Assembly: GCA_900771425.1 (NCBI GenBank)
Contig: CAAGNV010000054.1
Span: forward strand, 1 to 32,065
Source: Bacteroidaceae bacterium
GTDB taxonomy: Bacteria; Bacteroidota; Bacteroidia; Bacteroidales; Bacteroidaceae
Length of the DNA: 32,065 nt
Reading direction: 5' to 3'
Positions 23,046 to 29,560 of this stretch are shown here, in pieces. Every line of letters begins with the position of its first letter. The stretch's first letter is position 1. The translations under genes and the position numbers were made by a program. The notes beneath the pieces are model-generated. The model was given only the letters and a program-made list of their open reading frames with translations. It searched no databases and was not told the origin of the DNA.

Positions 23046-24989
23046 TTACCAGAGGCAGATATAAAGGAGTGCGAGGATGACGATGATTCCGATAGCACCT
23101 ACATTGAATGTAGTGTTTGTCTTGAATATCGCGATATCTACGCCGATTGACTTTTCGTCTTCTACCTTATCCTTAGCATTTGAACGGAGGTACCAGAAGA
23201 GTACGAAGAACATTACTGTAAGGAAGAAGATTGTCTCAGCACCGTAGTTGCGGCAAGTCTCGTCGAACATCATCACGAGTCCTGCAACGAATGTAACTGC
23301 AGAGAGAACGAGCATGATGGTTGACCACTTTAGTTGCTTTGCTACTACATCGGCAGTAAGTACTTCTGCTGGCTTTGTCTTCTTGCTGCACATTGAGATG
23401 CTGATGAAGAGTACAACGAGGCAGAGGAATACGTAACCCATGCGGATGAGGAATGGAACCTCAGGCAGAGCGAACTTGAAGATGATTGAGAATACGAATG
23501 TACCGATTGCTGCTACGATTGCTGCTGTACCGCTTGAGCGCTTCCAGAGCAGACCGAGACCGAAGATAGTTACGATACCTGGATATACGAAACCTGAGTA
23601 TTCCTGAATTACCTGGAATGCCTGGTCAGCACCACCCATGATTGGATATACTGCGATGAGGGCGATAATGAGGGCAGAGAGTGAAGTGATTCGTCCAACT
23701 GAGAGGAGTTTTCTGTCTGTTGCATTCTTGTTGATGAACTTCTTGTAGATATCCATTGTGAAGATGGTAGAAGTTGAGTTGAACATAGATGCAAGAGAAG
23801 AGATAACTGCTGCTGCGAGTGCTGCAAATGCAAGACCCTTGATGACTGTTGGAGTGAAGTTACGGATGAGGAATGGATATGCATCGTCTGAACGATCGAT
23901 AGCACCAGCAAGAGTTGCCTTGAGTTCCACACACTCAGGAGAGTTCATGATGTAGTAAGCACATACACCTGGAATACAAACGATGAATGGGATGAGAATC
24001 TTAAGGAATCCAGCGAATACCATACCCTTCTTTGCTTCGTCGAGTGACTTTGCAGCGAGACCCTTCTGGATAATGTACTGGTTGAAGCCCCAGTAGCCGA
24101 GGTTTGTGAGCCAGAGTGCACCTACGATAACAACGATACCTGGAATGTCGAAGTAAGGTTCGCTTGTAACAGTGCTTTCGTATGCGCCACCTGTACTATT
24201 TACTACCAAGTTGAAGTGCTTGTCGCCTTCTATCTGTCCGAGTTCGAAGTAGATCTTACCAAGTGCTCCGAGTGCGCCGCCGCTGATGTCGAGCTGACCT
24301 GCGATGTAGTCGAGAGCGAAGTATGCTGTGATAAGACCACCGCCAACGAGGAATGTTACCTGCATAACGTCAGTCCATGCAACAGATGCAAGACCACCGT
24401 AGATTGAGTAGATACCTGCGATGACGAAGAGGATGAGGATGATGACGAGGAGGGTCATATCTACGTTCATGCCAAGGATGCTGCCAGCTACTGTTGGGAG
24501 ACCGAGAATCTGCTTGATAGCGAGGGCACCGAGCCATGCAACTGAAGTTAGGTTGATAAATACGTAGAGGAAGAGCCAGAAGATTGAGAATGCGAGACCT
24601 ACACCCCAGTTGTAGCGTTCAGAAAGGAACTGAGGGATAGTGAACACGTTCTTCTTGATCATCAATGGGAGGAGGAACTTACCTACGATGATGAGTGCGA
24701 GGGCTGCTTCGAGTTCGTATGCAGCCATTGCGATACCTGATACGTAAGCAGAACCAGACATACCAATGAACTGCTCTGCCGAGATGTTGGCGGCGATGAG
24801 TGATGCGCCCACTGCCCACCATGTCAGGGTGTTACCTGCGAGGAAGTAGTCGTTTGAAGATTTCTCTTCACCTTTCTTGCTGCGTGAGAGGAACAGACCC
24901 AAGCCCACGAGCAGAACGACATAGATGAGAACCACTACATAGTCAATGGTCTCAAAGCCGTTGTTTTTTAATGCTTCTAAAATGTCCAT
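23046..24989 (-). CDS. Sodium:solute symporter (SSS family), probable arabinose transporter
   Basis: This 647-residue inner-membrane symporter of the SSS/SGLT family has about 14 hydrophobic segments. Characteristic pieces are the N-terminal DYVVVLIYVVLLVGLGLFLSR, SSNDYFLAGNTLTWWAVGASLIAANIS near 44-70 (the SSS entry motif), GLASVAWTDVMQVTFLVGGG near 199-218, and FAALAAAVISSLASMFNSTSTIFTMDIYK near 386-414, which contains the sodium-site serines. A charged loop near the C-terminus precedes the last two helices. Its position between galM and araD in an arabinose locus, as in other Bacteroidetes, makes arabinose the most likely substrate; glucose or galactose cannot be excluded from sequence. 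Confidence 0.93.
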   Translation of the reverse strand: MDILEALKNNGFETIDYVVVLIYVVLLVGLGLFLSRSKKGEEKSSNDYFLAGNTLTWWAVGASLIAANISAEQFIGMSGSAYVSGIAMAAYELEAALALIIVGKFLLPLMIKKNVFTIPQFLSERYNWGVGLAFSIFWLFLYVFINLTSVAWLGALAIKQILGLPTVAGSILGMNVDMTLLVIILILFVIAGIYSIYGGLASVAWTDVMQVTFLVGGGLITAYFALDYIAGQLDISGGALGALGKIYFELGQIEGDKHFNLVVNSTGGAYESTVTSEPYFDIPGIVVIVGALWLTNLGYWGFNQYIIQKGLAAKSLDEAKKGMVFAGFLKILIPFIVCIPGVCAYYIMNSPECVELKATLAGAIDRSDDAYPFLIRNFTPTVIKGLAFAALAAAVISSLASMFNSTSTIFTMDIYKKFINKNATDRKLLSVGRITSLSALIIALIAVYPIMGGADQAFQVIQEYSGFVYPGIVTIFGLGLLWKRSSGTAAIVAAIGTFVFSIIFKFALPEVPFLIRMGYVFLCLVVLFISISMCSKKTKPAEVLTADVVAKQLKWSTIMLVLSAVTFVAGLVMMFDETCRNYGAETIFFLTVMFFVLFWYLRSNAKDKVEDEKSIGVDIAIFKTNTTFNVGAIGIIVILALLYICLW

Positions 24990-25031
24990 TTGATTTTTGA
25001 TTATTTAATTGGTTAATGAATGTGCCGTGTT

Positions 25032-26210
25032 TTACTTTTCAACAGAGAACTGGAACTTGCAGTAGCTGCTGTATTCTTCGCCTGGGTTGAGCCATGCGTT
25101 TGATTCTGCCCACTGCTTGTTTGGTGAGTCTGGATACTTCTGTGACTCGAAGCAGATACCTGTACGCTGCTGGTAAACGATGCCCTTCTTGCCGGTGAGT
25201 GTACCATCGAGGAAGTTACCTGAGTAAACCTGAATACCTGGTTCGTCTGTGAAGACTTCGAGCTTGATGCCTGTTACTGGGCTGACTACTGTAATTGCAG
25301 GAGTTGCCTTGTCGCCCTGTGTATTGAGAACCCAGTTGTGGTCAAAACCGTTACCGTTCTTAACCTGCTCGAAATCGAACTTGTCGATGTCAGCACCCAC
25401 TTCCTTACCTGCGCGGAAGTCCATTGGAGTACCTTCTACCGGAGCGATTTCACCTGTTGTCATGTAAGTTGAGTCAACTGGAGTATAGTTGTCCGCATTG
25501 ATTGTCAGGATGTGGTTGGTGATAGGCTGAGTTGGGTCGCCGTTGAGGTTGAAGTAAGAGTGGTTAGTCATGTTGATGACTGTAGTCTTGTCAGTTTTTG
25601 CACCGTAGTTGATTTCGATTGCGTTGTCTTCAGTCAATGTGTAAGAAACAGTTGCAGTCACCTCGCCAGGGAAGTTGTTGTCGCCATCAGGGCTTACCAT
25701 CTGCAGGGTGATTGAGTTTTCTGTTACGTCCATTACGTCGTAAACCTGATACTGCCATCCTGAAGGACCGCCGTGCAGACAGTGACCGAAGTTGTTCTGT
25801 GGCAACTGGATTGTCTGGTCGTCAACTGTAATCTGACCCTGGTTGATGCGGTTTGCATAACGGCCGATAGCAGCACCGAAATCAGATGAGTTATTCTGTG
25901 GGAAGTAGTCTGTAGCCTTGTCGAAACCGAGAACTACGTCCTGAAGGCTGTCGTTCTTGTCTGGAACCATGATGCTGACGATACGTCCACCGAAGTTGGT
26001 GATGCATACTTCCATTCCGTTCTTGTTGGTCAGAGTGTAGAGGGCAACTTCCTTTTCACCCTTGAGTGAATCCACGTAAGTAGTGTCGAAGTCGTCAGGG
26101 TTGATACCTGAAGCAGTAAGGACTGCTGCCTCTTGATTTGCTGCGTTGTTACAAGCGCACATTACTGCTGCAGTTGCTGCAACAGCGAGGATTGATTTGA
26201 AGGTTTTCAT
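25032..26210 (-). CDS. galM: Aldose 1-epimerase (mutarotase), lipoprotein
   Basis: This 392-residue enzyme interconverts alpha and beta anomers of aldoses. The ATG at 26210 gives a lipoprotein signal (MKTFKSILAVAATAAVMCAC) with the lipidated cysteine at residue 20, so it acts outside the inner membrane; the start at 26252 is rejected because it only adds a hydrophilic extension. The galactose mutarotase fold shows NFGGRIVSIMVPD, AAIGRYANRINQGQI near 121-135 (arginine contact), FGHCLHGGPSGWQYQVYDV near 148 with a catalytic histidine, NMTNHSYFNLNG near 214-225 with the second histidine, and the glutamate in RTGICFESQKYPDSPN near 349-364. It lies 42 bases before the transporter gene and supplies it with the right anomer. 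Confidence 0.94.
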   Translation of the reverse strand: MKTFKSILAVAATAAVMCACNNAANQEAAVLTASGINPDDFDTTYVDSLKGEKEVALYTLTNKNGMEVCITNFGGRIVSIMVPDKNDSLQDVVLGFDKATDYFPQNNSSDFGAAIGRYANRINQGQITVDDQTIQLPQNNFGHCLHGGPSGWQYQVYDVMDVTENSITLQMVSPDGDNNFPGEVTATVSYTLTEDNAIEINYGAKTDKTTVINMTNHSYFNLNGDPTQPITNHILTINADNYTPVDSTYMTTGEIAPVEGTPMDFRAGKEVGADIDKFDFEQVKNGNGFDHNWVLNTQGDKATPAITVVSPVTGIKLEVFTDEPGIQVYSGNFLDGTLTGKKGIVYQQRTGICFESQKYPDSPNKQWAESNAWLNPGEEYSSYCKFQFSVEK

Positions 26211-26277
26211 GTTTGATAAATTGTTTGATTGGTTATGTGAATTTTTATTCATTATATTCGCTCATTAAATTTCCGTG

Positions 26278-26285
26278 CAAACTTA
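26278..26285 (-). promoter_or_regulatory. -7 box for galM and the transporter
   Basis: The minus strand reads TAAGTTTGC, matching TAnnTTTG. The start of transcription would be near 26271, about 60 bases before the galM ATG. No -33 element is at the expected spacing, which fits a promoter needing an activator. Confidence 0.55.
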
Positions 26286-26463
26286 CTAAAAAGTTTTGAA
26301 ACAAGAAAACAAATCAACGAAAAATACGCGCGTACACGTATGTTTTTCGTCTTTGAGTGTATTCTTTCCATTTTCCGTGTCTGAAATGCGGTATTTTATG
26401 ATGTTGACCATACGTACTTTGTGATATTCGACATACATGAACTGTACCATACAGAAAACACGT

Positions 26464-26598
26464 CCATATCTTATCGCCCGAAGAGCCATATCTTATTGCC
26501 CGAAGAACCATATCTTATCGCCCGAAGAACCATATCTTATCGCCCGAAGAACCATATCTTATCGCCCGAAGAACCATATCTTATTGAAAGAAGATATG
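26464..26598. repeat. 22-nt tandem repeat array, five full units and a diverged sixth (cluster 2)
   Basis: Units run 26464-26485, 26486-26507, 26508-26529, 26530-26551 and 26552-26573, nearly identical to each other (differences only at a C/T and the last base), and a partial sixth ends at 26595. On the minus strand each reads ATAAGATATGGTTCTTCGGG within the 22 bases. It differs from the unit of cluster 1 (9737-9842) at only two positions. The last unit ends in a small hairpin, 26575-26582 with 26591-26598. Units are contiguous without spacers. The array lies between two divergent promoters. Confidence 0.88.
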
Positions 26599-26626
26599 AC
26601 CGCATTTCGCATCATCGGCAAAGCTC

Positions 26627-26685
26627 TGTGTCAAATGTAATTAACGACAAAGAACATTTCGGACATGCCATGTTACATTGACACA
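26627..26685. repeat. Imperfect inverted repeat with a central palindrome
   Basis: TGTGTCAAATGTAA (26627-26640) pairs with TTACATTGACACA (26673-26685) with a single extra base. Between them lies a perfect palindrome, ACATG-C-CATGT (26663-26673). It may be an operator or an RNA structure upstream of the DUF2461 gene. Confidence 0.5.
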
Positions 26686-26769
26686 TTGTCAAAGAAGGTA
26701 TTTCTGCGGCAAAAGGCTATTATCTGAAAATAAATCCTGACGAAGCATCTGCAATCAAACTTTTTTATA

Positions 26770-26777
26770 TACCTTTG
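26770..26777 (+). promoter_or_regulatory. -7 box for the DUF2461 gene
   Basis: TACCTTTGC matches the Bacteroidetes -7 consensus and lies 28 bases before the ATG at 26806. No -33 TTTG was recognised at normal spacing. Confidence 0.55.
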
Positions 26778-26805
26778 CATCTGCAATCAGAAATAACGCA
26801 CTACA

Positions 26806-27483
26806 ATGAAACAGATTATGTCGTTCCTACGCCAGCTGCGCGAAAACAATAGCAGGGAGTGGTTCCTGGCTCATAAGGACGAGTACCTGACGGCTCAGGC
26901 TCATTTCAACGAAATCACAGAACGGCTGATACTTGAAATCAGCAAATTCGACCCGTCGGTCAGTGACCTGACGGTCAAGGACTGCACTTACCGCATTTAT
27001 CGCGACGTGCGTTTTTCAAAGGACAAAAGTCCCTACAAGGTACACATGGGTGCATACGTCTGCCCCGGTGGGAAGAAATCAGGACATGCCGGCTATTACT
27101 TTCATGTAGGCACAGGCGAGGGCGAAGGCTATCCGTATCAGCACATGCTGGCATCGGGAGACTATTGTTACGACCCGAAAGTCCTGAAGATCATACGTGA
27201 AGACATCTGCTACGGCAACGGCGACTTCGACGCTATCCTGCGTCAGGCACCATTGTTCCAACTCGACCGTGACGCCATGCTGCGCCGCGTACCGTCAGGA
27301 CTGCCACAAGACAGTCCCTTTGCCGACTATCTGCGATTGAAGAATTTCTGCCTCATCAACATTCCTGATGACGACTTCATGCTCGCACCAGACGTTGCTG
27401 AGCATGCAGCCAACCTTTTCAAGACGACCTACCCTTTCATTCAATACATCAACCGCGCTGTTGACTATGTCAAGGAGATGTAA
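26806..27483 (+). CDS. DUF2461 family protein
   Basis: This 225-residue protein matches the DUF2461 (TIGR02453) family: FLRQLRENNSREWFLAHKDEYL near residues 7-28, TYRIYRDVRFSKDKSPYKVHMGAYVCPGG near 63-91, GYYFHVGTGEG near 98 and the C-terminal FPFIQYINRAVDYV-like helix. Molecular function is unknown; homologues are found from bacteria to plants and are predicted cytoplasmic. An rRNA methyltransferase gene follows after 15 bases, so the two genes are probably in one transcript starting at the -7 box at 26770. Confidence 0.92.
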   Translation: MKQIMSFLRQLRENNSREWFLAHKDEYLTAQAHFNEITERLILEISKFDPSVSDLTVKDCTYRIYRDVRFSKDKSPYKVHMGAYVCPGGKKSGHAGYYFHVGTGEGEGYPYQHMLASGDYCYDPKVLKIIREDICYGNGDFDAILRQAPLFQLDRDAMLRRVPSGLPQDSPFADYLRLKNFCLINIPDDDFMLAPDVAEHAANLFKTTYPFIQYINRAVDYVKEM

Positions 27484-27498
27484 GCAACGATCCCGACC

Positions 27499-28743
27499 AT
27501 GAAGCAATTACCAGAAGATTTCATAAAGCAAGTAAAGGATCAATTCTGCGCGCCAGAAGCCGAGCAGTTTCTCCAGGCATTGGACACACCGTGCCCCATA
27601 AGCATCCGTTGGAACGATTGCGCCGATTCAGTCCGCCAGTCAGGCATCAGCCAAGACAGTGCCGGACAGGTACCGTGGTGTCCGCAAGGCGAATATCTCA
27701 GTCAACGTCCGTCATTCACGATGGATCCTCTCTTTCATGCAGGTGCATACTATGTTCAGGAGGCATCGTCAATGTTCATCTGGCACCTGTGTCAATGGCT
27801 GAAAGACAAAGGCGAATGGGACAGTGGCATACGTGCGCTCGACCTTTGTGCTGCCCCTGGAGGCAAATCCACCCTACTCCTTTCAGTCCTGACTCAGGGG
27901 TCATCTCTGATTGCCAACGAAATCATGCCAAAACGTGCACAGATTCTGCGGGAAAACATAAGCAAATGGACAAGGCTATCAGCAGCAGACGTCATCGTGA
28001 CCAACAACTCACCGGCCGACATTGCAAAACTCGGGAACGAGATATTCGACTTCATTTTGTGCGATGTCCCATGTTCGGGCGAAGGCATGTTTCGTAAAGA
28101 CGACGAAGCAATCGACGATTGGAGTCTGCAAAACGTAAAGATGTGTCAGGAACGCCAACGCAGCATCGTTCAAGACATCTGGCAATCACTACGCGATGGT
28201 GGATTCATGATATACAGCACCTGCACCTACAACAGCCTTGAAGACGAAGACAATGTTCGTTGGATTGCATCAGAGTTGGGGGCTGAGATCATCAGTGTAC
28301 CTGTACCTGAGGAATGGAACGTCACACCTTCACCATTCTATCATTTTTACCCACACAAAGTCAAAGGCGAAGGTTTTTTCTGTGCATTACTGCGAAAATC
28401 CGTGGCAGACAATACTGAAGGATATTACCCACACTGCAAAAAGAAGGACAATAAGTCAGTATCGTTAAATACCCTGATTTGTGGAAACAGAAAAGGCAAG
28501 ACTCCGATATTGAAAGTCTTGCCCCTAGAAAACATATACGAACCACCATTCGTCGATGTCGATTCGTCAACTGCGTTGAGATACTTGCATGGTGAAGCCA
28601 TTGTCCTGCCGTCAGATACCCCACGTGGCATCGTGACAATAACTTACAAAGGTCTGCCGCTTGGCCAAGCGAAAAACATCGGTTCACGAGCCAACAACTT
28701 ATACCCCAAGGAATGGCGAATCAGGAAGCAAACAGTTTCCTAA
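27499..28743 (+). CDS. rsmF: RsmF-like 16S rRNA cytosine-5 methyltransferase
   Basis: This 414-residue SAM-dependent RNA m5C methyltransferase is of the RsmF/YebU kind. AGAYYVQEASSMF near residue 83 leads to SAM motif I, LDLCAAPGGKSTLLLSVL at 114-131. The two catalytic-type cysteines lie in CDVPCSGEGMFRKD near 190-203 and YSTCTYNSLEDEDNV near 239-253. A C-terminal region (from about 290) resembles the RsmF PUA-like RNA-binding domain, ending RANNLYPKEWRIR. By family it would methylate a cytosine of 16S rRNA in the ribosome, but target position is inferred. Its end converges with the minus-strand gene 62 bases away, without a clear terminator. Confidence 0.9.
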   Translation: MKQLPEDFIKQVKDQFCAPEAEQFLQALDTPCPISIRWNDCADSVRQSGISQDSAGQVPWCPQGEYLSQRPSFTMDPLFHAGAYYVQEASSMFIWHLCQWLKDKGEWDSGIRALDLCAAPGGKSTLLLSVLTQGSSLIANEIMPKRAQILRENISKWTRLSAADVIVTNNSPADIAKLGNEIFDFILCDVPCSGEGMFRKDDEAIDDWSLQNVKMCQERQRSIVQDIWQSLRDGGFMIYSTCTYNSLEDEDNVRWIASELGAEIISVPVPEEWNVTPSPFYHFYPHKVKGEGFFCALLRKSVADNTEGYYPHCKKKDNKSVSLNTLICGNRKGKTPILKVLPLENIYEPPFVDVDSSTALRYLHGEAIVLPSDTPRGIVTITYKGLPLGQAKNIGSRANNLYPKEWRIRKQTVS

Positions 28744-28805
28744 ACGTCATTAAAACAACATATTGCGGGGTACAATTTGCGGCTAGAGAATGCTGACTAC
28801 AAACA

Positions 28806-29369
28806 TCAAGCCTGCCCGTCTTCGCCCAGGAACTGATATTCGAAGTTATTGCTCTTGACAGAAGGGAACTGACTGCGAGGGTCAACATCCTGACGATTGC
28901 GAAGGTGGTTGACTATACGGTTGTAGCAATCCATCGGACTTGTTGCCTTCAATTTTGCGCGGAAGCGTGTGTCACGATACTGGAACTTGTTTGTCTCAGG
29001 CACAAGAATAACACGCTTGAACATCAGTGAAGCCTCGTACCAGCCCTCGCAAGGTTCGTTATATTTATCGAGTGCAGATTTCTTTTTTTCTGCCACGTAT
29101 GTGCCATCGGCTTTCTGCTGATTACGGATACGTTCAAGTTCCTTGAACTCTTCAAGAGTCTGTGCCTCAGTCTTGAGGAACAACACATAATTAGTGTAGC
29201 CTACCTTCAAGCGGTAAGGATACAGATTGTTAGATGCCTGAAAATTCAGGATTTTGTTGATGACAGAATCATCAAGTTTCACTTCTTTCAGCGATTCCAA
29301 AAACGCAACAACCTCATCCATGTTGGTTGCCAACGTGTCATGCTCAAAATACCGTACGTATAAGTTCAT
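28806..29369 (-). CDS. Conserved-looking hypothetical protein, 187 residues
   Basis: I do not recognise a family. The product has no signal peptide or membrane segment and is rich in charged residues. An N-terminal part (MNLYVRYFEHDTLATNMDEVVAFLESL) is followed by LKVGYTNYVLFLKTEAQTLEEF, a lysine- and glutamate-rich segment near 78-105 that may be helical, and a C-terminal half with VILVPETNKFQYRDTRFRAKLKATSPMDCYNRIV. Codon use is like that of the neighbours and it is a long open frame in an intergenic-flanked position with a promoter-like box upstream, so it is probably a real gene. A cytoplasmic location is likely. Confidence 0.7.
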   Translation of the reverse strand: MNLYVRYFEHDTLATNMDEVVAFLESLKEVKLDDSVINKILNFQASNNLYPYRLKVGYTNYVLFLKTEAQTLEEFKELERIRNQQKADGTYVAEKKKSALDKYNEPCEGWYEASLMFKRVILVPETNKFQYRDTRFRAKLKATSPMDCYNRIVNHLRNRQDVDPRSQFPSVKSNNFEYQFLGEDGQA

Positions 29370-29509
29370 AATCTAAAAACAAAATTGTGAAGCAAGAGGG
29401 ATTAGCAAGTACTCTTGATTCGGTTAATATAAATGTCTTATAAGATGTTTTAGGACTGATTATCTGACCAAGGGATGTCTATTGATCCCCTTAATATCAT
29501 TTTCGACTG

Positions 29510-29517
29510 CAAAGTTA
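29510..29517 (-). promoter_or_regulatory. -7 box upstream of the 187-residue hypothetical gene
   Basis: The minus strand reads TAACTTTGC, a consensus -7 element. The leader to the ATG at 29369 would be about 130 bases. The 191-base gap between this gene and the PorE-like gene (29370-29560) contains nothing else recognised. Confidence 0.5.
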
Positions 29518-29560
29518 AGAAATAAACACTAAAAACACTTACATTTTGCACTTTTTTTCA

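Larger units (their letters stand above)
26211..26805. other. Long divergent intergenic region with promoters, 22-nt repeats and an inverted repeat
   Basis: The 595 bases between galM and the DUF2461 gene hold the galM promoter (26278-26285), a 10-base palindrome TACGCGCGTA (26325-26334), the 22-nt repeat cluster (26464-26598), an imperfect inverted repeat (26627-26685) and a promoter for the plus-strand gene (26770-26777). Open frames through the repeats look spurious. No other gene was recognised. Confidence 0.7.

Noticed and set aside
26464..26598. CRISPR array
   Set aside because: The 22-nt units are contiguous without spacers, and no cas genes are nearby.
26421..26681. Small plus-strand gene across the 22-nt repeats
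   Set aside because: The frame is open only because the repeat unit lacks stops in several frames; the peptide just repeats every 22 residues.
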